DNA from: Nitrospira sp.
GTDB lineage: Bacteria; UBA9089; CG2-30-40-21; SBAY01
Length of the DNA: 44,783 nt
Reading direction: 5' to 3'
Assembly: GCA_005239945.1 (NCBI GenBank)
Contig: SBAY01000363.1
Coordinates: 1 to 44,783, forward strand
Shown: one piece after another, positions 1-7,530 of the stretch
Numbering within the stretch: position 1 is the stretch's first letter
How the letters are laid out: each line of letters starts with the position of its first letter
The notes under the pieces: model-generated
Told to the model about the DNA's origin: nothing
What the model saw: only the letters and a program-made list of their open reading frames with translations
Databases searched by the model: none
Program-made: the position numbers and the translations under genes

Positions 1-23
1 ACATCATTTAACCTTCAATGCCA

Positions 24-51
24 TTTTTGTCCCCAATTACAGGGACAAAAA
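24..51. terminator. hairpin TTTTTGTCCC / GGGACAAAAA
   Basis: Perfect 10-bp inverted repeat with an 8-nt loop and A/T-rich flanks, so it could terminate transcription from either side. It presumably follows a gene ending left of the window. The rest of 1-208 holds no gene that I can see, only AT-rich sequence and repeat fragments. Confidence 0.45.
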
Positions 52-168
52 AGTTAAATATCAGCTCTTTTTTTTCTTGACATATTACCACAGGACTTTT
101 CCAACCGTTAGGTTGGGATTTGGTTGCGGCTCTGCTGCGCTGTGACCTCTGTGGTTAATCTTCCTACT

Positions 169-190
169 GTTAACTGACTGAGACATTACG
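169..190. repeat. fragment of the GTAATGCCTCAGTTA repeat family
   Basis: The segment reads as an imperfect reverse complement of GTAATGCCTCAGTTA, which recurs at 13899-13913 and as a pair at 21025-21041 and 21161-21177. It lies directly upstream of the leuD promoter. Confidence 0.4.
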
Positions 191-208
191 ATTTTAATCA
201 ATTTTTTG

Positions 209-237
209 TTGCATTTACTTTAATTGTTTGGTATAAT
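209..237 (+). promoter_or_regulatory. sigma70-type promoter for leuD
   Basis: TTGCAT at 209-214, a 17-bp spacer, then TATAAT at 232-237. The expected start is near 244, which gives a leader of about 60 nt to the leuD ATG. Confidence 0.7.
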
Positions 238-304
238 AATCAAAAGAGAGAAGAAAATTGGAGTTTTGGGTTCCGGCTTGTCCGGATTAGGAAAGGAGGA
301 AAAG

Positions 305-805
305 ATGAAACTTAAAGGTAGGGTATTTAAATTTGGTGATGACATCTCTACAGATTTGATTGCACCGGGTAGATATTTTCATTTACGGTCTAACCTGCAA
401 GAATTGGCTAAACATGTCATGGAGGATGCAGACCCTGATTTTTACTCCAAAATAAAGCCGGGTGATTTTATTGTTGCCGGAAAGAATTTTGGCCTGGGCT
501 CAAGCCGCGAACATGCACCAACGATTATTAAAATAGCCGGACTCAGTGGGGTGATTGCCTCGTCTTTTGCCCGGATCTTCTTCCGCAATGCCATCAATGT
601 CGGATTACCTATGATTGAATGCGAGACTAAGGATATAGACCAGGGGGATGAAATAGAGGTAGATTTAGAAAAAGGTTGTTTGACCAACCTGACCAAAAAT
701 ACAAAATTAACCTTTCCCATGTTACCAAAGGTAATGACCAATATCTTACAGGATGGTGGGCTGATAGAACATATTGCTAAATATGGAGATTTCAGGTTGG
801 ATTAA
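305..805 (+). CDS. leuD: 3-isopropylmalate dehydratase small subunit family protein (LeuD)
   Basis: Small (swivel) subunit of the isopropylmalate/methylmalate/homoaconitate dehydratase family. Together with the [4Fe-4S] large subunit it isomerises 2- to 3-isopropylmalate in leucine synthesis. The 166-aa product has the family's usual length. Visible motifs are GDDISTDLIAPGRYF near residue 11, the loop GKNFGLGSSREHAP near 58-71 that contacts substrate, and FARIFFRNAINVGLPMIE near 86-103. An open frame runs upstream to 224, but the ATG at 305 is preceded by AAAGGAGG and begins the conserved MKLKGRVFKFGDD, so I use 305. The large subunit probably lies left of the window. Small subunits of this family are not always separable by substrate, so a homoaconitate or methylmalate role is possible. 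Confidence 0.88.
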   Translation: MKLKGRVFKFGDDISTDLIAPGRYFHLRSNLQELAKHVMEDADPDFYSKIKPGDFIVAGKNFGLGSSREHAPTIIKIAGLSGVIASSFARIFFRNAINVGLPMIECETKDIDQGDEIEVDLEKGCLTNLTKNTKLTFPMLPKVMTNILQDGGLIEHIAKYGDFRLD

Positions 806-825
806 TTGAAGGAGGGTATTAAAAT

Positions 826-1137
826 ATGCGTAGATTACATTTACATAGTTTGATTGAAAAGGAAGATAATCTTTATTCAGCTATTTGTCTTGAACTTAAT
901 GTTGCCTCACAAGGAGAAACTATTGGTAAGGCAAAAAAAAACTTACAAGAGGCAGTAGAATTATACCTTGAGGATGTAATTGAGGCAGGGGATGAGCAAG
1001 AGTTTATCCCTCGCCCGGCACCAGAGGAAACCTGGATAAAATTCTTTGATGCAGAAACTAAACTTATGATTAAAAAACTATCTAATATTGCCTTACCAAA
1101 TAATATCAAGTTTGAGGAGATAGTTTATGCCAGATAA
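826..1137 (+). CDS. hicB: HicB family antitoxin
   Basis: Antitoxin of a type II HicBA module; it neutralises the HicA ribonuclease and usually represses its own operon. The 103-aa protein has the partial RNase H-like HicB fold: an N-terminal strand with YSAICLELNVASQGET, then a helix with KAKKNLQEAVELYLED. The C-terminal half, which normally carries the DNA-binding part, is short and not clearly recognisable. GGAGGG stands 9 nt before the ATG. The gene lies 20 bp after leuD and overlaps hicA by 11 bp. The antitoxin-first order is the reverse of the classic hicAB order, and the second Hic pair in this window (40951-41530) is toxin-first. Confidence 0.85.
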   Translation: MRRLHLHSLIEKEDNLYSAICLELNVASQGETIGKAKKNLQEAVELYLEDVIEAGDEQEFIPRPAPEETWIKFFDAETKLMIKKLSNIALPNNIKFEEIVYAR

Positions 1138-1363
1138 AAGACTACTTTCACTATCAAGTGAAGAGGTAGAAAGAATTCTGAAAAAGAATAATTTTATCCT
1201 AACCCGTCAAAAAGGAAGCCATCAACAGTTTGTAGGTTATGTCCAGGGTAAAAAGAGGAGAGTAACCGTAATTGGTAATCAGAGAAATTTTGCCCCCGGA
1301 ACCTTAAAAAGTATAATTTTGCAATCTGGCATTAGCGAACAAGAATGGTTAGAAAATATATAG
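1127..1363 (+). CDS. hicA: HicA family toxin (mRNA interferase)
   Basis: Small double-stranded RNA-binding-fold ribonuclease of the HicA/YcfA family that cleaves mRNA until bound by HicB. In its 78 aa the catalytic histidine is visible as His32 in KGSHQQF, followed by the basic strand GKKRRVTV and the C-terminal helix pattern PGTLKSIILQSGIS. The length is normal for HicA and the reading frame is intact, so the module looks functional. It overlaps the end of hicB by 11 bp, which implies coupled translation. Confidence 0.87.
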   Translation: MPDKRLLSLSSEEVERILKKNNFILTRQKGSHQQFVGYVQGKKRRVTVIGNQRNFAPGTLKSIILQSGISEQEWLENI

Positions 1364-1373
1364 AGGTGTAATT

Positions 1374-2216
1374 TTGCGAGAGATACATACAAACACTATT
1401 ACAAAAACAGTCAAAGAATTATGCATCAAGGCTAATTTGGAGCTGAGGGAGGATGTGGTTTTAACCCTTGAGAAAAGCCTGCATAATGAAAGTCATCCGC
1501 GAGCTAAGCAGATACTCCAGATATTGCTCGAAAATGCCCAAATTGCTAAGGAAAAAAAACTGCCTATTTGCCAGGATACGGGAATAGCCATTGTCTTTGT
1601 GGAAATGGGACAGGAGGTAATGGTAGTTGGGGATGATTTAACCGAGGCGATCAATCAAGGAATCAGGCTGGGTTATGAAGAGGGATTTTGTCGGAAATCC
1701 GTGGTCAGCGACCCAATCTTACGAGAAAACACTAAGGACAACACCCCGGGGATTATCCACTATAACATAGTTCCTGGAAATAAATTAAAGATTACGGTTA
1801 TGCCCAAAGGATTTGGCTGTGAGAATAAAAGCTGTCTTAAGATGATGAGACCAACCGTTACTGTTTCCGAAATAAAAGAGGTTATCATCGAGGCAGTAAA
1901 GGAGGCAGGGCCAGATGCCTGCCCACCGTTTATCTTAGGAATTGGACTTGGCGGGACTATGGATAAAGCCGCTCAATTAGCCAAAGAGGCTTTGATTTTA
2001 CCTATTGATAAACCCTCCCCGCAGGAACATATTGCCAGATTAGAGCAAGAATTATTGGCTGAACTTAACAACCTTAATATTGGGCCAGCAGGATTAGGTG
2101 GCAAAACAACCGTCTTAGGGGTAAATATCCTCACCTATCCAACCCATATTGCCGGCTTGCCGGTAGCCATAAATATCAATTGCCATGCCTTGCGCAGTGC
2201 AGCTGAATATTTATAG
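1374..2216 (+). CDS. class I fumarate hydratase / tartrate dehydratase alpha subunit
   Basis: Catalytic [4Fe-4S] half of a two-subunit class I fumarase (TtdA/FumA N-terminal family), which interconverts fumarate and malate. The cluster ligands are visible: Cys66 in PICQDTG, Cys149 in GFGCENKS and Cys183 in DACPPFILGIGLGGT. The 280-aa length fits a separate alpha subunit. The start is a TTG at 1374 with GAGGTG just upstream; no ATG fits better. The beta subunit normally lies immediately downstream, but here the next gene is an unrelated membrane glycosyltransferase, so beta must be elsewhere or absent. L-tartrate dehydratase alpha is the main alternative. Confidence 0.85.
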   Translation: MREIHTNTITKTVKELCIKANLELREDVVLTLEKSLHNESHPRAKQILQILLENAQIAKEKKLPICQDTGIAIVFVEMGQEVMVVGDDLTEAINQGIRLGYEEGFCRKSVVSDPILRENTKDNTPGIIHYNIVPGNKLKITVMPKGFGCENKSCLKMMRPTVTVSEIKEVIIEAVKEAGPDACPPFILGIGLGGTMDKAAQLAKEALILPIDKPSPQEHIARLEQELLAELNNLNIGPAGLGGKTTVLGVNILTYPTHIAGLPVAININCHALRSAAEYL

Positions 2217-2259
2217 AGGAAGAAATGGGTCAGGGACAATACTGTTCGGAATGAATTTT

Positions 2260-2350
2260 GGTAATCGGGATTGGGGGTTCGGGGTCCGGATTTCGGGATT
2301 CGGGGTTGGAAAGTCAATCTTTTCCTTCCCTTCCTGAACCCAGAACTCCT
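2260..2350. repeat. dispersed GGGTTCGGG-type inverted repeat
   Basis: A G-rich left half (GGATTGGGGGTTCGGGGT and variants) is followed by a pyrimidine-rich right half (CTTCCCTTCCTGAACCC) that can pair with it. Related sequence occurs at 5384-5437 and 13931-13980. It fills the gap between the fumarase and glycosyltransferase genes. Confidence 0.55.
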
Positions 2351-2372
2351 ATTTTTAGAAAGGGGAAAAACC

Positions 2373-4295
2373 TTGGCTGAGTTAAGAATTTTAGAGATTA
2401 GTTTATTGTCCCTTCTGCTGATAACCTCTTTCTGCCCTGGTTTTAGAATACTCAAAATTCTTAGGGTTAGCCCAAATAGTTTCATGGAGGAAATTGTCTT
2501 CTGCCTCGGATTGGGACTGAGCAGCCTTTCTTTGCTCGTTTTAGAATTAGGGTTGCTCGGTCTTCTTTATGATTGGATTTTCTATGTCCTATTTGGGGTT
2601 GTATTAATTATTTTTTACCCGGAGTTATGGTATTTTTTACGCCGGCTGTGGTGTGCGAAAAACAAACGAATTCCAATGTGGATATTTATTCCCTTGTCTT
2701 TCACCCTTTTTTTAGCCATAATCTTACTCCTGGTTCCTACCATTACCTTTGATGCCCTGGTTTATCATTTAGCCGTGCCGCAAACCTACATCAAACACCA
2801 CAAAATTATTTATCTGCCCAACAACTGCTTTTCAAATTATACCTTTAATACCGAGATGCTCTTTACCCTGGGACTTTTATTAAAAGGGGACTTATTAGCT
2901 AAGTCTATACATTTTCTATTTGGGCTTTTGTCTGCCCTGGGGATTTACGCCTTAGCCAGAAGATATTTTGGCCAAAGGACAGCTTATTGGTCTGTTTTAG
3001 CTTTTTGTAGTATGCCTTTAGCCGTGTTTGTGGCTACGGCTGCCTTTAACGATTTTGCCCTTACCTTTTATGAAATTCTGGCGGTCTATGCCTTTATCAA
3101 CTGGTATCACGAGAAAAATCACGGTTGGTTATTGGTTTGTGGGCTGACCTGCGGATTGGCCATTGGTACAAAATACTTTGGTGGCTTTTGCTTTGTTATC
3201 TTATCCTTAAGTATTCTCTGGCTAACATGGCGTCAACAAGGTATCTTGAAAGGGCTCAAAACCACCGCGAGCTTTGCCATCTTAGTCCTCCTACCCAATC
3301 TCCCCTGGTTGATAAAAAACCTCATCTGGACAGGTAACCCTGTTTTCCCATTGTTTTATCCAATTTTGGGTGGGAAAAACTGGAGTCAATTTCTTTACAC
3401 CCAATATTTATACGAAATGACCCGCTATAGTCAGGGACATCACCTCTTCCTGAAACCATTTATCTTCCTCTGGGAGATAAGTTTTAAACAGGGAGGAGGG
3501 ATGGAGTCGGGCATAAAACTTACCGTTGGCCCAATATTTTTAAGCCTGCTACCTTTCCTTCTGCAATGGAGAAAATTAGATTTTGGCATCAAATATTTAC
3601 TTGCCTTCTGCGGGGTTTTCTTCCTCTTCTGGTCTTATGTCTGTGCCGTGGATAGATTTGCCTTACCTTGCTTTGTTTTGTTATGTGTTGTCGTTGGTTA
3701 TACGCTTGAACGCTTTAAAGGCAAACGCCTTTATCCCTGCCTCCTGGTTATTTTATTAATCAGTCTCTGCCTGAATTGGGGATATGTCTTCAAGGTTATC
3801 CACAAAAACGCGTATTTTATGTGTCTGAAAAAGGCAAATACCGAAAAATTCCTGCTTGAAAAATCCATCATCAAGGACTACTACGATGTTATTTCCTGGA
3901 GCAATCGTCATCTGCCAGCACAAAGCAAGGTTTTATTCATTGGTGAGGTGCGAAGTTACTACTGCCTAAGGGATAAATTAGTCGCCAGCCAATTTGATAC
4001 CAACATCATCCTCAAATTAATCCGTAAATCTAAAGGAATTGAAGGGTTGCTGTGGAATTTAAAACAGTCCGGGGTAACCCATGTGCTGGACAATGAAACA
4101 GGCACAAGGTGGCTAAATCAATACTTTGACTACTTCCATTGGAAAAACAATGGAGAAAAGGAATTATATAATTTATTCAGGCAGAATTACTTAAGGTTAA
4201 TCTATGTCCATGGGACAATAGCATTATTTGAAATTCAGGGGTTAGACTTAATTCACCACGGAAACACGGAGAAAAAGGTAATCGGTAGTTGGTAA
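2373..4295 (+). CDS. GT39/ArnT-like integral membrane glycosyltransferase
   Basis: A GT-C fold enzyme of the dolichyl-phosphate-mannose/ArnT type, expected to move a sugar from a polyprenyl-phosphate donor onto a lipid or protein outside the inner membrane. About ten to twelve hydrophobic helices are visible. The first large loop carries FDALVYHLAVPQTYIKHHKI, typical of the family, with an acidic residue in the catalytic position. The frame is open back to 2271, but those codons read through a dispersed G-rich repeat. TTG at 2373 follows AGAAAGGGG at proper spacing and opens a hydrophobic helix, so I choose it (640 aa). The last dozen codons lie in another repeat (4254-4366), so the C-terminal tail HGNTEKKVIGSW is repeat-derived. 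Donor and acceptor are unknown. Confidence 0.72.
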   Translation: MAELRILEISLLSLLLITSFCPGFRILKILRVSPNSFMEEIVFCLGLGLSSLSLLVLELGLLGLLYDWIFYVLFGVVLIIFYPELWYFLRRLWCAKNKRIPMWIFIPLSFTLFLAIILLLVPTITFDALVYHLAVPQTYIKHHKIIYLPNNCFSNYTFNTEMLFTLGLLLKGDLLAKSIHFLFGLLSALGIYALARRYFGQRTAYWSVLAFCSMPLAVFVATAAFNDFALTFYEILAVYAFINWYHEKNHGWLLVCGLTCGLAIGTKYFGGFCFVILSLSILWLTWRQQGILKGLKTTASFAILVLLPNLPWLIKNLIWTGNPVFPLFYPILGGKNWSQFLYTQYLYEMTRYSQGHHLFLKPFIFLWEISFKQGGGMESGIKLTVGPIFLSLLPFLLQWRKLDFGIKYLLAFCGVFFLFWSYVCAVDRFALPCFVLLCVVVGYTLERFKGKRLYPCLLVILLISLCLNWGYVFKVIHKNAYFMCLKKANTEKFLLEKSIIKDYYDVISWSNRHLPAQSKVLFIGEVRSYYCLRDKLVASQFDTNIILKLIRKSKGIEGLLWNLKQSGVTHVLDNETGTRWLNQYFDYFHWKNNGEKELYNLFRQNYLRLIYVHGTIALFEIQGLDLIHHGNTEKKVIGSW

Positions 4296-4366
4296 TCGGT
4301 AATCAGGTAACTCTTTACCGATAACTGATTACCTTCTTCTCTGGGTCTCCGTGCCTCCGTGGTAAA
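4254..4366. repeat. nested inverted repeat: CCACGGA arms around a GGTAATCGGT core
   Basis: Outer arms CACCACGGAAACACGGAG and CTCCGTGCCTCCGTGGT flank an inner inverted repeat (about 4275-4336) built from GGTAATCGGTAATCAGG and its complement. Two families appear to be inserted one inside the other. The glycosyltransferase stop codon at 4293-4295 lies inside. Confidence 0.75.
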
Positions 4367-4382
4367 TATTTTAAAAAAATTG

Positions 4383-4411
4383 TTGCAAAAATTTAAAAAG
4401 AATGATAGAAT
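4383..4411 (+). promoter_or_regulatory. sigma70-type promoter for the thioredoxin-like lipoprotein
   Basis: TTGCAA at 4383-4388, a 17-bp spacer, TAGAAT at 4406-4411. The leader is short, with GAAGGG before the ATG at 4432. Confidence 0.6.
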
Positions 4412-4431
4412 AATTTCAGAAGGGAAAAAAT

Positions 4432-5082
4432 ATGTATTTAGTAAGATGGTTATGCCTTTGTTTAATAATATTTTTGGGGGTTGGCTGTAATCAAGGAATT
4501 GCACCAAAAGAGGAGCTCAAACCACTACCAGGTTTAAAACCTGTACCAGGTTTTAAACCTGAAATTGACAGTGCCGTTCAACAGGAAATAATCCAGGAAG
4601 GTAATGTCAAAGGAAGTCCAGGATTACCACCTGCAAAGATTACACCGCCAATAGGAAGCAAGAAAAAAGAGGGGATTGAAGAACAATCTAAGCAAGCACA
4701 AATCCATTATCTTCAACAAAAACCTATGGAAATCGAGACAAAAGAGATTAAGTGGTATACCTCTTTTGAGAAAGGATTAAAGGCAGGTAAAGAAGAGGGA
4801 AAACCTTTGATGGTAGATTTTGAGGCAAGCTGGTGTGGTTGGTGTAAGAAGTTAGATGAAATTACCTACAAAGATACACAAGTAATAACCCTTTCCAAGA
4901 AATTTATTCCGGTTAAGGTTGACTGTGATACCGACCGTGTTACTCCTCAGAAATATGGGATAAGGGGATTACCAACTATTATCTTCATGGATTCTGCCGG
5001 GCAAATACTTCATCAAATAATAGGTTATCGTGGCCCGGAAGATTTTGCAGCAGAAATGAACAAGGTGGTAAATGAAAATTAA
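4432..5082 (+). CDS. thioredoxin-fold lipoprotein
   Basis: Membrane-anchored thiol-disulfide protein, probably periplasmic. It has a lipoprotein signal ending LGVGC, with lipidation expected at Cys19. A Pro/Lys-rich linker (residues about 25-95) includes the duplicated PGLKPVPGFKP. The C-terminal thioredoxin domain resembles the Thioredoxin_7/DsbD-C type, with active site WCGWC in ASWCGWCKK and the cis-proline in GLPTIIFMD. Likely roles are reducing periplasmic disulfides or cytochrome c maturation; the substrate cannot be told. It stands ahead of a ferredoxin and a cytoplasmic thioredoxin, so the three genes form a redox group. The linker duplication is encoded by two copies of a palindrome also found in an intergenic repeat at 42668. 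Confidence 0.8.
   Translation: MYLVRWLCLCLIIFLGVGCNQGIAPKEELKPLPGLKPVPGFKPEIDSAVQQEIIQEGNVKGSPGLPPAKITPPIGSKKKEGIEEQSKQAQIHYLQQKPMEIETKEIKWYTSFEKGLKAGKEEGKPLMVDFEASWCGWCKKLDEITYKDTQVITLSKKFIPVKVDCDTDRVTPQKYGIRGLPTIIFMDSAGQILHQIIGYRGPEDFAAEMNKVVNEN
4529..4561. repeat. two opposed copies of palindrome CAGGTTTTAAACCTG inside a gene
   Basis: Copy 1 (4529-4543) is CAGGTTTAAAACCTG. Copy 2 (4547-4561) is its exact reverse complement. They encode the linker of the lipoprotein in frame. A third copy sits at 42668-42682 inside an intergenic repeat. Confidence 0.75.
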
Positions 5083-5093
5083 CCGTTTATGAA

Positions 5094-5149
5094 TCAGAAA
5101 GGGTTCAAAAAGTCGAGGGAGATTATCCTTAACCCCTTGAACCCTCTGA
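5094..5149. repeat. inverted repeat TCAGAAAGGGTTCAA / TTGAACCCTCTGA
   Basis: Arms at 5094-5108 and 5137-5149 lie in the gap between the lipoprotein and ferredoxin genes. It could act as an intercistronic hairpin that protects or ends the upstream mRNA. Confidence 0.55.
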
Positions 5150-5184
5150 CAATATTTTATCAAGAAAAAAGGAGGAAAGAAAAA

Positions 5185-5361
5185 ATGGCGGCTGTAGTTG
5201 ACAAAGAAAATTGTGTGGCCTGTGAAATGTGTATTGATGTCTGCCCGACTAATGCCATAAGTATGATTGACGATGTGGCTGTGGTAAATGAAGACGAATG
5301 CACAGACTGTGGCACTTGTGTCGAAGAATGCCCAAATGAGGCTATCTCAATACCTGCATAA
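5185..5361 (+). CDS. 2[4Fe-4S] ferredoxin
   Basis: Clostridial-type bacterial ferredoxin of 58 aa; a low-potential soluble electron carrier. Two cluster motifs are complete: Cys10, 13, 16 and 20 (CVACEMCIDVCP) and Cys39, 42, 45 and 49 (CTDCGTCVEECP). The frame is open upstream to 5089, but that stretch reads through an inverted repeat. The ATG at 5185 follows AAAGGAGG and starts the conserved MAAVVDKENCVACEMC, so the short form is right. A partner oxidoreductase is not visible; the neighbouring thioredoxin suggests a shared reductant pool but does not prove it. Confidence 0.92.
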   Translation: MAAVVDKENCVACEMCIDVCPTNAISMIDDVAVVNEDECTDCGTCVEECPNEAISIPA

Positions 5362-5383
5362 TTAATCAGGGATAAATTGGTTT

Positions 5384-5437
5384 GGGGTTTAGGAATAAGT
5401 CATATCGGTCATATAAGTCTTATTCTTCCTGAACCCC
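5384..5437. repeat. inverted repeat GGGGTTTAGGAATAAG / CTTATTCTTCCTGAACCCC
   Basis: Long imperfect hairpin between ferredoxin and thioredoxin, of the same G-rich/C-rich family as 2260-2350 and 13931-13980. The thioredoxin ribosome binding site (GGGAGGTG) begins just after it. Confidence 0.65.
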
Positions 5438-5466
5438 GAATCTAAAAAAGGGAGGTGTAACAAAAA

Positions 5467-5784
5467 ATGGCTATGGAGCTAACCGATTCTAACTTCGAGA
5501 AGGAAGTCATAAAGTCCTCTATACCTGTACTGGTTGATTTCTGGGCGCCATGGTGTGGACCATGTAAAATGCTTGCCCCAACCTTAGATGAACTGACTAA
5601 AGAATATGAAGGAAGGGTGAAAATTGGCAAGGTGAATGTGGATGAAAATCAGGCAAAGGCTGGAGAATATAATGTTACCAGTATTCCTAATCTAAAATTA
5701 TTTAAGGATGGAAAGATGATTGATGAGATGATTGGGGTTGTGCCAAAGAAAACCATTATGAAAAAATTGGATGAAATCCTGTAA
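5467..5784 (+). CDS. trxA: thioredoxin
   Basis: Cytoplasmic thiol-disulfide reductant. At 105 aa it has the standard length, the active site WCGPC (Cys30, Cys33) preceded by FWAP, and the cis-proline in VTSIPNLKLF. GGGAGGTG stands at proper distance from the ATG at 5467; a second ATG two codons on is less likely. It follows the ferredoxin after a hairpin repeat and precedes the membrane transporter after another, so the genes may be co-transcribed with processing at the hairpins. Confidence 0.93.
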   Translation: MAMELTDSNFEKEVIKSSIPVLVDFWAPWCGPCKMLAPTLDELTKEYEGRVKIGKVNVDENQAKAGEYNVTSIPNLKLFKDGKMIDEMIGVVPKKTIMKKLDEIL

Positions 5785-5796
5785 GAGAAAGGAAAT

Positions 5797-5878
5797 AGGT
5801 AAAAGGTAATCGATAAAAGGTAATCGGTTATCAGGTAAGTAGTTACCGATAACCGATTAACTTTTACCGATTACCTTA
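5797..5878. repeat. GGTAATCGGT-family inverted repeat
   Basis: The left half contains three GGTAA(A/T)-type units ending GGTTATCAGGTAA; the right half TTACCGATAACCGATTA and onwards is its complement. It begins about 12 bp after the trxA stop and fills the whole gap to the next gene. Confidence 0.8.
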
Positions 5879-5889
5879 TTTACAAAGAA

Positions 5890-6918
5890 ATGGAGATAAT
5901 TGTTTATAATCTTAAACATGGGTTAATAATAACCGTTTTTGTGTTTGTTATGATGATGCTGGTGGATTATATTGAGGTATTAACCCAGGGCAAAATGAGT
6001 AAGGTCATAAAAGGTGGTTGTTGGAGACAGTATGTAGGGGCATCAGGTTTGGCTGTTATACCGGGTTGTTTAGGGTCATTTATGAATGTCTCTTTTTATG
6101 TCCATGGGCTATTAAGCTTTGGGGCTCTGACAGGAGGTATGATTGCCGCCTCAGGTGATGAGGCTTTTGTTATGCTCACCCTGTTTCCCAAACAAGCCCT
6201 GATGCTTTTTGCCATCCTCTTTATTTTAGGAATTGTCTCTGCCTGGGTAATTGATAAAATACTCCCTGTTTTGAAGATTAAACCATGCCCTGCATGCGAA
6301 TTATCTGAGGTGCATTTCAAAAAAGATGTCTGTAAAATCCTTGATGTCCAAGGTGTATTGGACAATTTGCGCAAGATTACCCTTTCAAGATTTCTTTTGT
6401 TGGCTCTGTCTTTAATCTTCATCGTTTTCGTAGTCGCCAGAATCATTTCTATAGAAGAAACCTGGGAAAGAAATACGCTTATCTCCTTGCTTTTATTGGC
6501 CATATTTATCATTATCACTGTTCCGGACCATTATTTAGAAGAGCATATTTGGAATCACCTTGCCAAAAGACATCTCGGGCGAGTATTTTTATGGACATTC
6601 TTTTCATTTTTAGCTATAGATATAGGGCAGAATTTCTGGAATTTAGAAGCGTATGTTAAAGAAAATATGTTTTGGGTATTGATTATTGCCGCTCTAATCG
6701 GCTTAATACCTGAATCAGGTCCACATCTTATCTTTGTGACGATGTTTGCTAATGGAATTATCCCTTTCTCAGTTCTGTTGACAAGTTCTATCATCCAGGA
6801 TGGACATGGGATGCTCCCATTTCTGTCTTATTCCGTAAAACATGCCCTGTTAATAAAAATAATCAACCTGGTAATTGGTTTGAGTTGTGGTTTAATCCTT
6901 TATATGGTAGGTTTTTGA
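5890..6918 (+). CDS. putative manganese transporter, ArsP_2/DUF2899-like permease
   Basis: Integral membrane protein of 342 aa with two similar halves of about four helices each. Half one ends in PGCLGSFMNVSFYVHGLLSF with GGMIAASGDEAF. Half two has IPESGPHLIFVTMFANGIIP with SIIQDGHGMLPFLSYS. These paired glycine/acidic loops are typical of the family annotated as putative manganese transporter, related to ArsP permeases. The central loop contains PCPACE, a possible metal site. The substrate is inferred from the family name only. The ATG at 5890 has no strong ribosome binding site because the repeat hairpin ends about 10 bp before it. The stop lies 1 bp before def, so the two are coupled. Confidence 0.68.
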   Translation: MEIIVYNLKHGLIITVFVFVMMMLVDYIEVLTQGKMSKVIKGGCWRQYVGASGLAVIPGCLGSFMNVSFYVHGLLSFGALTGGMIAASGDEAFVMLTLFPKQALMLFAILFILGIVSAWVIDKILPVLKIKPCPACELSEVHFKKDVCKILDVQGVLDNLRKITLSRFLLLALSLIFIVFVVARIISIEETWERNTLISLLLLAIFIIITVPDHYLEEHIWNHLAKRHLGRVFLWTFFSFLAIDIGQNFWNLEAYVKENMFWVLIIAALIGLIPESGPHLIFVTMFANGIIPFSVLLTSSIIQDGHGMLPFLSYSVKHALLIKIINLVIGLSCGLILYMVGF

Positions 6919-6919
6919 T

Positions 6920-7441
6920 ATGCCCATTTTACCTATAAAAAAATATCCTGACCCTATCCTTTACAAAAAGGCTAAAGAAGTAAATAAGATAAGGAAGAAG
7001 ACCGTAGATTTGATTACAAATATGCTGGAGACAATGTATGCGGCAAAAGGTGTTGGCTTAGCGGCTAACCAGGTTGGTGTGTTACAACGGATTATTGTGG
7101 CTGACCCTGATTCTGCCAATGCCAATGACCGGGATAAAAAACCCCGTAATCCTATGGTCCTGCTCAATCCTGAAATTATATCTCAGGAAGGAGAAAATGT
7201 AGCCGAAGAGGGATGTTTGAGTTTCCCCCAGGTTATAGGGATGGTAAAAAGGGCACAACAGGTAAGGATTAAGGGTTTGAATTTAATGGGTGAATCGATA
7301 GAAATAGAAGCCGCCGGTTTTCCCGCACGAGTTCTGCAACACGAGATTGACCACCTCAATGGAATAGTTTTTATCGACCGGATGGATAAAGAGACACGAG
7401 AAACTGCCAGGAAACAAATGGAGATAGCAAGGAAAAGGTAG
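6920..7441 (+). CDS. def: peptide deformylase
   Basis: Removes the formyl group from the initiator methionine of new proteins. All three signature motifs are present in the 173 aa: GVGLAANQVG near residue 43, EEGCLSFP near 92 and the metal-binding HEIDHLNG near 134. The Cys of motif two and both His of motif three are intact. It starts 1 bp after the transporter stop and ends directly at a GGTAATCGGT-family hairpin. Confidence 0.95.
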   Translation: MPILPIKKYPDPILYKKAKEVNKIRKKTVDLITNMLETMYAAKGVGLAANQVGVLQRIIVADPDSANANDRDKKPRNPMVLLNPEIISQEGENVAEEGCLSFPQVIGMVKRAQQVRIKGLNLMGESIEIEAAGFPARVLQHEIDHLNGIVFIDRMDKETRETARKQMEIARKR

Positions 7442-7517
7442 GAATGGTAAATGGTTATCGGTAATCAGGTAATCGGTTGTTACCGATTACCTGATTACCG
7501 ATAACCGATTACCATTC
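7442..7517. repeat. GGTAATCGGT-family inverted repeat, near-perfect hairpin
   Basis: The left arm starts GAATGGTAAATGGTTATCGG; the right arm ends CCGATAACCGATTACCATTC. The arms are about 36 nt with a tiny loop. It starts at the base after the def stop and ends 4-5 bp before the ribosome binding site of the radical SAM gene. Confidence 0.88.
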
Positions 7518-7530
7518 AAGGGGGTGTGCT

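Noticed and set aside
61..110. TTGACA at about 77 as a promoter
   Set aside because: No -10-like box occurs 16-18 bp downstream.
5089..5184. N-terminal extension of the ferredoxin
   Set aside because: It reads through an inverted repeat. The ATG at 5185 has an ideal ribosome binding site and gives the standard ferredoxin length.
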